Of a stretch of 64,000 nt of DNA, positions 41,269-49,279 are shown in pieces (the first letter of the stretch is position 1; each line of letters opens with the position of its first letter). Origin of the DNA: Gemmataceae bacterium (lineage in GTDB: Bacteria > Planctomycetota > Planctomycetia > Gemmatales > Gemmataceae); contig LR594585.1 in assembly GCA_901538445.1 (NCBI GenBank), positions 62,001 to 126,000 on the forward strand, written 5' to 3'. The notes beneath the pieces were generated by a model. It saw only the letters and a list, made by a program, of their open reading frames with translations. It was not told the origin of the DNA and ran no database searches. The position numbers and the translations under genes are program-made.

Positions 41269-43461
41269 ATGGCCGACGAGCCGCCGCAACACGCCCCCGA
41301 ACCGGGTTCCACGCAGACGCGGCTGATCTCCGGCCCGAGCGGGCTGCCGCCGCTGTTCCGGTCCACCGGCTCCCCGACCGACACGGCCCCGGCGCGGCCC
41401 GGCGGACCGGCCCCGGACCGGATCGGCCGGTTCGAGGTGCGGGCGTGCCTCGGGGGCGGCGCGTTCGGGTGGGTGTACCGGGCGTTCGACCCGACGCTCC
41501 GCCGCGAGGTCGCGATCAAGCTCCCGCGGGCCGAGCGGCTCCGCACCCCCGGCGACCGCGCCCGGTTCCTGAACGAGGCCCGCGCCGCCGCCACCATCCG
41601 GCACCCGCACGTCGTCCCCGTGTACGAGATCGGCGACGCCGACGGCACTCCGTTCATCGTGATGGGGTACGTCCCGGGCGAGACGCTCGCCGACATCCTC
41701 GGCGAGCGGGGCGGGCCGTTCCCGACGCACGAGGCGGCCCGGGTCGTCGCCTCGCTCGCCCTCGCCGTACAGGCCGCGCACGACCGCGGGGTCGTCCACC
41801 GCGACCTGAAGCCCGCCAACGTCCTGTTCGACCCGGACCACGGCGAGTACGTCGTCAGCGACTTCGGCCTGGCCCGCGTGACCGACCCCGACGACCCGAA
41901 GGAGTCGGCCACAGGCGTCGCCGGGACGCCGGCGTACATGCCGCCCGAGCAGGCCCGCGGCGACTCGGCCGCCGTCGGCCCGCGGAGCGACGTGTACGCC
42001 CTCGGGGTCATGCTGTTCGAACTGCTCACCGGGAAGCTGCCATTCACCGGCGGCTCGGTCGCCGAGGTCATCGCGCGGGTGCTGACGGCCCCGCCCCCGC
42101 CGCCGAGCGCGCTGCGCCCGGACGTCCCGCCGGGGCTCGACGCGGTGTGCCGCCAGGCGATGGCGAAGGCGCCCGACGACCGGTTCGCCACCGCGCAGGA
42201 CATGGCGGCCGCGCTCGGCCCGTTCCTCGCGCCCGAACTGACCGCCGCACTCGCGCAGTCGACCGTCGCGTTCGACGCGCCGCCGGTCGCGACGCCCCCG
42301 CGGAGGGCGGGCCGGCCGCTCGTGTGGGCCGCGCTCGGCGTCGCGCTGATCGGGGCCGCGGCCGCGCTCGGCGTCGCGCTGTGGCCCGGCCCGACGACGA
42401 CACCGACGGCACCCACGCCCCCGGTACCCGCACCGGTTGACGAGCCGCCCACGCCGATTCCGACGCCGGTCGCGAAGGACGACCCGGACCGCCGCGCCGC
42501 CGAGTGGGTGCTCCGCACCGGCGGCACGCTCGGGGTGCTCGACACGCGCACCGGGACGCGGCTGGTGCCGAAGGCGGTCGCGGACCTGCCGGCGGCGTTC
42601 CGGGTCACGCACGTCGCACTCCCGTACAAGGCGGATCTGACCGACGCTGCGGTCCTCGGCCCCTTGCGGGGGCTGTCGGGCCTGGAGGACGCCCGGTTCG
42701 AGTCGTGCAGGGGGCTGACCGACGTCGGGTTCACCGAACTCGCCCACCTGCCGGCGCTCGCGCACCTGTCGCTCAAGATGTGCCCGAGGGTGACCGACCG
42801 CGGCCTCGCGGCGCTCGCCCGGCACCCGGCGCTCCGCGAGTTCTACTTCACCGGCTCGAAGGCGACGCCGGCCGGCCTCGCCGACGTCTCCACCGCCCCG
42901 CACCTCGAAGTGCTGAGCGTCCACGGCCACGCCGTCACCGACGAGTGGCTCGCGGCCGCTTCGAAGGCGACCGGGTTGCACCAACTCTATTGCGGCTACT
43001 CGCTCGGCCGCCCCGGGGCCGGCGTCACCGCGGTCGGGCTGAAGCACCTCGCCCCGCTGACGAAACTGTACCTGCTCGACCTGGACTCCGCCGTGCTGGA
43101 GCCCGGCGCGCTCAAGGGGCTCCCCGACCTCCCCGCACTCGACCAACTCTACGTCCGCAAAACGCCAGTTGCCGACGCCGACCTGCCGCACCTGCTCCGG
43201 TTCCCGCGACTGATGCACCTCGGCCTGCACCACACCGCCGTGACCGACAAGGGCCTGGCGACCGTCGCCCGGCTCCCGAACCTGAAGCAACTCCACCTCG
43301 ACGGCACTTCGGTCACCGACGCCGGGCTCGACACGCTCCGGGCGTGCAAGAAGCTGGAGTACCTCTCGGTCTCCGGCACCAAGGTGTCGCCGGCCGCCGT
43401 CGCCGAGTTCCGCAGGGCGCTCCCGCGGTGCGAGGTGAACACCGCCCCGCACGGCGACTGA
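41269..43461 (+). CDS. Membrane Ser/Thr protein kinase with C-terminal leucine-rich repeats
   Basis: 730 residues. ATG 41269 follows GAGGTG. The kinase domain (about 53-320) has the glycine loop LGGGAFGWVY (61-70), VAIK with K84, HRDLKPAN (177-184), DFG (198-200) and the APE-type PPEQ (225-228). One membrane segment at about 350-372 (LVWAALGVALIGAAAALGVA) separates it from a Pro-rich linker and an extracytoplasmic domain. From about 455 this carries leucine-rich repeats (LTDVGFTELAHLPALAHLSL, VTDKGLATVARLPNLKQLHL). The repeat type is the GC-rich LRR found in planctomycete kinases, and the repeats probably sense a ligand. Confidence 0.92.
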   Translation: MADEPPQHAPEPGSTQTRLISGPSGLPPLFRSTGSPTDTAPARPGGPAPDRIGRFEVRACLGGGAFGWVYRAFDPTLRREVAIKLPRAERLRTPGDRARFLNEARAAATIRHPHVVPVYEIGDADGTPFIVMGYVPGETLADILGERGGPFPTHEAARVVASLALAVQAAHDRGVVHRDLKPANVLFDPDHGEYVVSDFGLARVTDPDDPKESATGVAGTPAYMPPEQARGDSAAVGPRSDVYALGVMLFELLTGKLPFTGGSVAEVIARVLTAPPPPPSALRPDVPPGLDAVCRQAMAKAPDDRFATAQDMAAALGPFLAPELTAALAQSTVAFDAPPVATPPRRAGRPLVWAALGVALIGAAAALGVALWPGPTTTPTAPTPPVPAPVDEPPTPIPTPVAKDDPDRRAAEWVLRTGGTLGVLDTRTGTRLVPKAVADLPAAFRVTHVALPYKADLTDAAVLGPLRGLSGLEDARFESCRGLTDVGFTELAHLPALAHLSLKMCPRVTDRGLAALARHPALREFYFTGSKATPAGLADVSTAPHLEVLSVHGHAVTDEWLAAASKATGLHQLYCGYSLGRPGAGVTAVGLKHLAPLTKLYLLDLDSAVLEPGALKGLPDLPALDQLYVRKTPVADADLPHLLRFPRLMHLGLHHTAVTDKGLATVARLPNLKQLHLDGTSVTDAGLDTLRACKKLEYLSVSGTKVSPAAVAEFRRALPRCEVNTAPHGD

Positions 43462-43507
43462 CGCTCGCGGCTGCGGAATAATACGGCCGCCCCAACCGAG
43501 GATTCCC

Positions 43508-43744
43508 ATGTCGATTCAAATCGCCGACGAGAAGCTGGTCGCCGCGTTCGCGCAGTCGAAGCAACCGGTCGAGATACGCGACCCGAGCGGGCGGATTCTC
43601 GGCACCTTGACGCCACGGCCCGTTGAGCCGGAGATCTCGGAAGAAGAGCTTCGCATCATCGAAGGGGATCGGACCCACGGGAAGTGGCACACCGCGGCCG
43701 AGGTCGAGGCCAAGCTCAAGGAGTTGCGCCAGCGTCTGTCGTAA
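43508..43744 (+). CDS. Small antitoxin-like protein, orphan
   Basis: 78 residues. The ATG is 8 nt after GAGGA. The first half (FAQSKQPVEIRDPSGRILGT) resembles an AbrB/prevent-host-death style beta domain, and the second (RTHGKWHTAAEVEAKLKELR) a helix used by many small planctomycete antitoxin-like proteins. No toxin gene follows: the next gene starts 100 nt downstream and is a sugar kinase. It may be an orphan antitoxin or a regulator. Confidence 0.6.
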   Translation: MSIQIADEKLVAAFAQSKQPVEIRDPSGRILGTLTPRPVEPEISEEELRIIEGDRTHGKWHTAAEVEAKLKELRQRLS

Positions 43745-43845
43745 CCGACCACCCGCCGCGGTTCTCCGTACAACGACAGCAACTTCACGGAGCCCGGCCG
43801 TCGGCGTGACGGCGGGCCGCTGCACGTTGCCCGGAGAATCCTCTC

Positions 43846-44931
43846 GTGTCCCTGTCCATCCGCACCGACGCCTGCGCGTTCGACTTCCTCTCCCTCGGGG
43901 CGCTGATCCACCGCCTCGACCCCGGCCCGGTCCCGTTCCGCAAGGCCCGCAACTTCGACGTCCACGTCTCGGGCGGCGAGTACAACGTCGCCGCGAACCT
44001 GGCCGACTGCTTCGGCCTGCGGACCGCCGTGGCGACCGCGATGGTCAACTACCCGATCGGCGAGCTGATCCAGGGCCGGGTCCGCGAGATGGGCGTCACC
44101 CCGTTCTACAAGCACTTCGAGCACGACGGGGTCCGCGGGCCGAACATCGCCACCGTGTACAGCGACCGCGGGCACGGGGTCCGCGCCCCGATCGTGTTCT
44201 ACAACCGCGCCAACGAGGCCGGCGCGATGCTCAAGCCCGGCGACTTCGACTGGAAGGCGATCTTCGCCCAGGGCGTCAAGTGGTTCCACTCGGGCGGCAT
44301 CTTCGCGGCGCTCTCGGGCACCACCGCGGAACTCATCATCGAGGGGATGCAGGCCGCCAAGGCCGCCGGCGCGGTCGTGTCGTTCGACCTGAACTTCCGG
44401 GCCAAGCTGTGGAAGGCGGCCGGCGGCGACAAGAAGGCCGTCGAGGTGATGCGGAGGATCGTCGCCAACGTGGACTGCCTCGTGGGCAACGAGGAGGACA
44501 TGCAGAAGGGGCTCGGGATCAAGGGGCCGGAGGTCACCAAGAAGAGCGACTCGAAGCTCGACTCCGAGGTGTTCTTCGGGATGATCGAGGCCACCGTGAA
44601 GGAGTTCCCGAACGTCAAGATGGTCGCGACCACGCTCCGCGAGGTCCACTCGACGAACCGGCACGACTGGGCCGCGGTGCTGTGGAAGGACGGCAAGCGG
44701 TACACGAGCCCGACGTGCCAGCTCGACGTGATCGACCGTATCGGCGGCGGCGACGGGTTCGCGTCGGGGTGCGTGTACGGGCTGCTCACCGGCCGCGACC
44801 CGCAGCAGGCGCTGAACCTGGGCTGGGCGCACGGCGCGCTGCTCACCACCTACCACGGCGACACCACGATGGCGACCCTCGGAGAGGTCGAGGCGTTCGC
44901 AGCCGGCGGCGGCGCACGGGTGCAGCGGTAA
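43846..44931 (+). CDS. kdgK: PfkB-family sugar kinase, probably 2-keto-3-deoxygluconate kinase
   Basis: 361 residues. GTG start after CCGGAGAATCCTCTC. PfkB features are VHVSGGEYNVAANLADCFGL (about 41-60) in the substrate half, and DVIDRIGGGDGFASGCVYGL (about 295-314) with the catalytic Asp in GGGD and the anion hole GDGFASG. The family splits into many sugar kinases. The N-terminus and the VSFDLNFRAKLW motif near 179-190 are those of KDG kinase-type proteins (DxNxRxxLW). Predicted reaction: ATP-dependent phosphorylation of 2-keto-3-deoxygluconate in hexuronate or Entner-Doudoroff metabolism. The length is slightly above the typical 310-340. Confidence 0.78.
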   Translation: MSLSIRTDACAFDFLSLGALIHRLDPGPVPFRKARNFDVHVSGGEYNVAANLADCFGLRTAVATAMVNYPIGELIQGRVREMGVTPFYKHFEHDGVRGPNIATVYSDRGHGVRAPIVFYNRANEAGAMLKPGDFDWKAIFAQGVKWFHSGGIFAALSGTTAELIIEGMQAAKAAGAVVSFDLNFRAKLWKAAGGDKKAVEVMRRIVANVDCLVGNEEDMQKGLGIKGPEVTKKSDSKLDSEVFFGMIEATVKEFPNVKMVATTLREVHSTNRHDWAAVLWKDGKRYTSPTCQLDVIDRIGGGDGFASGCVYGLLTGRDPQQALNLGWAHGALLTTYHGDTTMATLGEVEAFAAGGGARVQR

Positions 44932-44960
44932 TGTGAGTGGGTGGTGGTGAGTGGTTTGTC

Positions 44961-45151
44961 AGCCGCGGATGCGGCGACCGCGTGTAGCCAGGGGTGGAGC
45001 GAGTCCGCGAGCGCAACCCCTGGTCCGAGGTGCGTTGCGTGTCGGAGCCCCGGAGGGGCGACAGAACCACGGAGCGATCCGCACAGGCCGCCAGGGGTTT
45101 GCCCGAAGCGGGCCGCACCCCTGGCTACACGCGGTCGCCGCATCCGCGGCT
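44961..45151. repeat. Large inverted repeat, 36-nt perfect arms, 119-nt spacer
   Basis: 44961-44996 (AGCCGCGGATGCGGCGACCG...) is the exact reverse complement of 45116-45151. The spacer contains further nested pairs, including CCAGGGGT/ACCCCTGG variants and GGAGCCCCGGAGGGGCGA near 45045. It lies between the convergent kinase and FKBP genes. Confidence 0.93.
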
Positions 45152-45180
45152 CAGAGCCACCGACGCACCACTCTCCACCG

Positions 45181-45777
45181 CTACTTCACATCGACCAACT
45201 CGACCTCGAAGATGAGCGTGCTGTTCGCCGGGATCTTCCCCTGGCTGCGTGAACCGTACCCCAGCTCAGGGGGAATCACGAGCTTCCTGATACCGCCGAC
45301 CTTCATGCCCGGGATCCCCTGTCCCCACCCCTTCACCACTTCGTTCAAGCTGAACGCGATCGGCTCGCCGCGCTGGCGAGCGCTGTCGAACACGGTCCCG
45401 TTCGTCAGCCACCCGGTGTAGTACGCGGTGACCGTCTCGCCCGCCCGCACCTCGCGCCCGTCGCCCTCCTTCAAGTCCCGGTACTTCAGCCCCTCGGTGC
45501 CGATCGGCTTCAGCCCGGGGTCTTCGGCCCCCGGCTCGGTCCCGTCGGTGAGCTTCGCGACGTCCGAACCGCCGGTCGCGGGCGGGTACGCGCCCTTGCC
45601 CTTCGCCCCGCCCTTGCCGTCCTTGTCCGCGGCAGCGGGCGTCGTCTCGAACACGGCCACGAGCACCGCGACCAGCACGATGACGACGCCGATGGCGACC
45701 GCGGGGATGAGCACCTTCTTGATCTGCGCCGGGTCGGGCTCGCCCGGGGGCGGGGTGTTCGGCTTCGACTGCGCCAT
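45181..45777 (-). CDS. Membrane-anchored FKBP-type peptidyl-prolyl isomerase
   Basis: 198 residues from the ATG at MAQSKPNTPPPGEPD. One membrane helix (about 24-43, VLIPAVAIGVVIVLVAVLVA) is followed by a Gly/Lys-rich linker and an FKBP domain (about 92-198). FKBP signatures are GETVTAYYTGWLTNGTVFDS (about 113-132), FSLNEVVKGWGQGIPGMKVG near 142-161, and IPPELGYGSRSQGKIPANSTLIFEVELV near 167-194. The Tyr, Asp, Trp and Phe active-site residues are present. It folds prolines in exported or periplasm-facing proteins. Confidence 0.92.
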   Translation of the reverse strand: MAQSKPNTPPPGEPDPAQIKKVLIPAVAIGVVIVLVAVLVAVFETTPAAADKDGKGGAKGKGAYPPATGGSDVAKLTDGTEPGAEDPGLKPIGTEGLKYRDLKEGDGREVRAGETVTAYYTGWLTNGTVFDSARQRGEPIAFSLNEVVKGWGQGIPGMKVGGIRKLVIPPELGYGSRSQGKIPANSTLIFEVELVDVK

Positions 45778-45875
45778 GTCCTGGCTCCGCAACGGGTAGA
45801 GTGAAACGTGCGGGGTGTTATACGAGCCCGCCGCCGGATACGATCATCCACACCCACCCCATACGAGGACTCCCC

Positions 45876-46727
45876 ATGCGAGTGTTCGCTCTCGCCGCAC
45901 TGATCGCCCTGTCGCCCGGGTTCGCACGCGCCGCGGACGGCGACGCCGAGAAGGCGCTGAAGCTCGTCGAGGAGGCCGGGGCCGCCTACCAGGCCGGCAA
46001 ATCGGAGGAGGCGGTCGCGCTCGCGAAGAAGGCGATCGACCTCGACGCCAAGAACCCGGCGGCGTTCTTCGTGCTCGGCTCGGCGCACCTGAAGCTGCGG
46101 CAGAACGACGAGGCCGCCAAGGCGTTCACGCAGGTGATCGCACTCGACCCGAAGGCCGTAGCGGTCCACGACCGCCGTGGCGACGCGGAGCTGAAGTCGG
46201 GCAAGTTCAAGGAGGCCGTCGCGGACTTCGACAAGTACCTGGAGGCGAACCCGAAGTTCGCCCCGGAGCACTGGCGGCGCGGCATCGCGCTGTACTACGC
46301 CGGCCGGTACAAGGACGGCGTCGCGCAGTTCGACCTGCACCGCAAGGTGAACCCCGAGGACGTCGAGAACTCGGCGTGGCACTACCTGTGCAACGCCCGC
46401 GCGAACACCCCGAAGAAGGCCCGCGAGGATCTGATCCCGGTCAGCAAGGACGGCCGGGTGCCGATGAAGCAGGTGCTCGAGTTGTACGCCGGGAAGCTCA
46501 AGCCGCAGGACGTGATCGACGCCGCGGAGAAGGCGAAGCTCGACGGCGAAGACCTCAAGGAGGCCCGGTTCTACGCGAACCTGTACGTCGCGCTGTTCTA
46601 CGAGTCGGAGGGCGACGACAAGAAGGCGCTGGAGCACATGACCGCGGCCGTCGAGAAGTACAAGATCGGCCACTACATGTGGGACGTCGCCGACGCCCAC
46701 CTGAAGTTGGTGAAGGCGAAGAAGTAA
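45876..46727 (+). CDS. Exported TPR protein (NlpI-like)
   Basis: 283 residues. The ATG follows GAGGACTCCCC. Signal peptide MRVFALAALIALSPGFARAA is followed by tetratricopeptide repeats at about 23-56, 57-90 (FFVLGSAHLKLRQNDEAAKA), 91-124 (VHDRRGDAELKSGKFKEAVA) and 125-158. A helical C-terminal region ends with DDKKALEHMTAAVEKYKIGH. TPR units of 34 residues mediate protein-protein interaction. The arrangement resembles NlpI-like periplasmic TPR proteins, but no lipobox is visible. Partner unknown. Confidence 0.8.
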   Translation: MRVFALAALIALSPGFARAADGDAEKALKLVEEAGAAYQAGKSEEAVALAKKAIDLDAKNPAAFFVLGSAHLKLRQNDEAAKAFTQVIALDPKAVAVHDRRGDAELKSGKFKEAVADFDKYLEANPKFAPEHWRRGIALYYAGRYKDGVAQFDLHRKVNPEDVENSAWHYLCNARANTPKKAREDLIPVSKDGRVPMKQVLELYAGKLKPQDVIDAAEKAKLDGEDLKEARFYANLYVALFYESEGDDKKALEHMTAAVEKYKIGHYMWDVADAHLKLVKAKK

Positions 46728-46729
46728 GT

Positions 46730-46853
46730 AGCAGAGATTGGCCGCAAAAACGCACAGAAGGCACAAAAGAAGAAGTGGATGACGAAACCCGAAATCGGGT
46801 TTCGTGTCGCTCCCTTTTGTGCCTTCTGTGCGTTTTTGCGGCCAATCTCTGCT
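46730..46853. repeat. Inverted repeat, 40-nt perfect arms, AT-rich
   Basis: 46730-46769 (AGCAGAGATTGGCCGCAAAA...) pairs perfectly with 46814-46853. Inside the spacer ACGAAACCCGA and its complement form a second perfect hairpin. It begins 3 nt after the TPR stop, between convergent genes. The A-rich composition (GCACAAAAG) contrasts with the genome. Confidence 0.95.
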
Positions 46854-46878
46854 TGTTTTTGCTTCGCGCTTCTGAGTC

Positions 46879-48348
46879 TCAATGCCCCACGGGTGCCTGC
46901 TCGATCACCCGCATCGCCTTCCACTTCCCGCTCCGGAACCGGAACCAGAAGCACACGCTCATCGCCAGGATGTGCAGCGTGGCGAACACCCAGCACCAGT
47001 ACAGGTTCCCGCCGCTGAACACCACCACCGCCGTCGGGATCACCATGAGCGGCCAGGCGAGGGTGAACGTCAGCACCGTGACGTACTTCGTGTCGCCTGC
47101 GCCGCGGAGCGCGAACGCGAACGACACGTTCACCGCGTCGGCCAATGAGAACACCGCGACGCACAGCAGCAGCGTCGGCACCAGCGCCACGATCCGCTCG
47201 AACGCCTCTTGCTCCTCCGGCTTGTCCGGGCGGAACGGCTCGACCAGCAGCGACGGGACCGTGACGTAGGCGAGCGCGACGAGCCACATGTAGCCGGTCG
47301 CCCACTTGAGCCCGGTGTACGCGCTCCTCTCGGCCAGGTCCGGGCGGTCCCCGCCGAGCCGCTGCCCCACCAGGATGCAGATCGCCTGCCCCATACCCAT
47401 CATCGGCAGGAACGCGATCATGTTCAGCCGGATGGCGAGCGTGGTCGCGCCGAGCGACTCCTCGCCCAGCCGGCCGACGAGCTGCGTGAAGCAGTTGAAC
47501 ACGAGCACGTCGAGGAAGACCTGCATCCCGGCCGGGCCGCCGTACTTCATGAGCCGCTTGAACAGCTCCCGCTCGGGCCGCCACCCGGCGAGCGTGCCGA
47601 ACTCGTCGCGGTACTTCCGGCGGAGCATCAGCGCCAGGGCGCACAGCGCGGCGGCCCACGAGCCGATCACGGTGGCCCAGCCCGCCCCCTCGATGCCCAT
47701 CGCGGGGACGCCCAGCCCCGCGTGCCCGAAGATGAGGACGAGCGCGAACGCGATGTTCACCAGCGTGCCGACCGCCTCGATGCCGAGCACGGTCCAGGTG
47801 TGCCCGCGGCCGGAGAAGAACCCGTTGATCGCGGACATCACGAGCATCGGCAGCGCCGCGAACGCGAGGCACCGGAGGTAGATTGTTTCGAGTTTCTGAA
47901 TTTCCGGCGTGTGCCCGCCGACGGCGATGAGGGACGGCGCGAGCGGCACGACGACCAGGAACAGCAGCCCGGCGGCGACCGCGAAGTGGACGCCCTGCCA
48001 AACGGCCGTGCCGACGCGCTGCGGGCGGTTCGCCCCCGTGTACTGTGCGACGAACGTCGAGGTGTACCCGGCGGTGACCTGGAGGACGCCGAAGAACAGC
48101 CAGTACCACATGACCGCCGGGAACGACGCGGCCATTTCGCGCGGGTCGTGCCGCGACAGGAGCACGGTGTCCACGAACACCTGCACCGTCATGAAGCTCT
48201 GGCTGACGACGAGCGGCAGCGCGAGCTTGAGCAGCTCGCGGCTGCCGCCGGGGGTGGCGGTGGGCAGTGGGACGGTGGGAATGGTCGGGACCGGCTCGGA
48301 CTCTGGCGTCGTCAGGAGCGCGGGAGAGGTCGCGTTCGGGTCACCCAT
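46879..48348 (-). CDS. MATE family efflux transporter
   Basis: 489 residues from the ATG at MGDPNATSP. An extension to 48399 lacks a better ribosome site. About 12 membrane helices are arranged in two pseudo-repeats: the first starts LLKLALPLVVSQSFMTVQVF (about 37-56) with DTVLLSRHD, and the second LMKYGGPAGMQVFLDVLVFN (about 269-288). MGMGQAICILVGQRLGGD near 324-341 is typical of the second half. MATE proteins export drugs or lipophilic compounds in exchange for H+ or Na+. A hydrophilic Pro-rich N-terminal tail of about 30 residues is unusual but not unique. Confidence 0.9.
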   Translation of the reverse strand: MGDPNATSPALLTTPESEPVPTIPTVPLPTATPGGSRELLKLALPLVVSQSFMTVQVFVDTVLLSRHDPREMAASFPAVMWYWLFFGVLQVTAGYTSTFVAQYTGANRPQRVGTAVWQGVHFAVAAGLLFLVVVPLAPSLIAVGGHTPEIQKLETIYLRCLAFAALPMLVMSAINGFFSGRGHTWTVLGIEAVGTLVNIAFALVLIFGHAGLGVPAMGIEGAGWATVIGSWAAALCALALMLRRKYRDEFGTLAGWRPERELFKRLMKYGGPAGMQVFLDVLVFNCFTQLVGRLGEESLGATTLAIRLNMIAFLPMMGMGQAICILVGQRLGGDRPDLAERSAYTGLKWATGYMWLVALAYVTVPSLLVEPFRPDKPEEQEAFERIVALVPTLLLCVAVFSLADAVNVSFAFALRGAGDTKYVTVLTFTLAWPLMVIPTAVVVFSGGNLYWCWVFATLHILAMSVCFWFRFRSGKWKAMRVIEQAPVGH

Positions 48349-48395
48349 CGAATTCTCGTCCTTCCTGGATGGCGGCCCGCCCCCGCGGACCCGCG

Positions 48396-49130
48396 TCACT
48401 TGGCCGGCAGCAGCCAGATGTTCCGGTACTGGACCGGGTGGCCGTGGTCCTGGAGCAGGATCGGGCCGGGGGTGGCGGGGTCGCCGCCGAGGCCGGCCGT
48501 CGTGTTGTCCACGGGGATCGCCACGTCGTCGTGGACCTTCACCCCGTTATGATGCACCGTCATCTTCGCAGGTTCGGTCTTTTTCCCGTTCTCGAACTTC
48601 GGGGCGGTGAAGTCGATGTCGTAGCTCTGCCAGATTGTCGGGGCCTTGCACTCGTTCGTCTTCGGGGCGGCGACGTTGTAGATCGCGGCGCAGTCGTTCT
48701 TCCCGCTCTTCAGCCCGTAGCTATCGAGTACCTGGACCTCGTACCGGCCTTGCACGTAGACGCCACTATTCCCACGCCCCTGGCCGGACCCGCCGGGTTC
48801 GTAGGGCACGCGGAACTCGACGTGCAGCTTGAACGACCCGCCGAACTTGTCCTTCGTGATGATGTCGCCGTGGCCCTTCGCTCCTTCCAGCGCGCCGTCC
48901 TTGAGGGCCAGCTTCACCTCGCTCTTGCCGTCCCGCTTGACCCACTTCGAAAAGTCCTTCCCGTCGAACAGCACGACCGCCCCCTCGGGCGGCTTCACGC
49001 TCTCGGCGTCCTTGGTGTCCTCGGGCCTGGCGATCTTGAGCTTGTCGTCGAGCTTCCACGGGTCGGTGTCGGCGGCGAGCGCGACGGCGACCGAGCACGC
49101 CAGGGCGGCGGCGAGAGAGAGGCAACGCAT
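48396..49130 (-). CDS. DUF1080 (3-keto-disaccharide hydrolase) secreted protein
   Basis: 244 residues. The ATG is 8 nt after GGAG. Signal MRCLSLAAALACSVAVALAA is followed by a jelly-roll domain with the family words VVLFDGKDFSKWVKRDGK (about 52-69), GDIITKDKFGGSFKLHVEFR (about 88-107), GQGRGNSGVYVQGRYEVQVL (about 116-135) and PILLQDHGHPVQYRNIW (about 222-238). Structurally this is a concanavalin-like fold, and members are proposed 3-keto-glycoside hydrolases. Planctomycetes have dozens. Confidence 0.92.
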   Translation of the reverse strand: MRCLSLAAALACSVAVALAADTDPWKLDDKLKIARPEDTKDAESVKPPEGAVVLFDGKDFSKWVKRDGKSEVKLALKDGALEGAKGHGDIITKDKFGGSFKLHVEFRVPYEPGGSGQGRGNSGVYVQGRYEVQVLDSYGLKSGKNDCAAIYNVAAPKTNECKAPTIWQSYDIDFTAPKFENGKKTEPAKMTVHHNGVKVHDDVAIPVDNTTAGLGGDPATPGPILLQDHGHPVQYRNIWLLPAK

Positions 49131-49279
49131 GTGTGGGCTCCGGGTCCGGGAACGGGCAGGGGGCCGCCCGGGAAGGCGGCCGGGGTGTGGTGCGGGGGAA
49201 TTGTATGGAGGGCGGGCGGACGTGAGGGCGGGGGGCGAGAGCCCCCCCGGGCGAACCGCGAACCACGGGACCGGCGGGG

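Noticed and set aside
39663-42776. Minus-strand open frame of over 1000 codons across gnd and the kinase gene
   Set aside because: The sequence has no domain and antisense composition, and both real genes are unambiguous.
44941-45252. Small open frames over the large palindrome (both strands)
   Set aside because: They are palindrome sequence read in several frames, with no ribosome site and no family resemblance.
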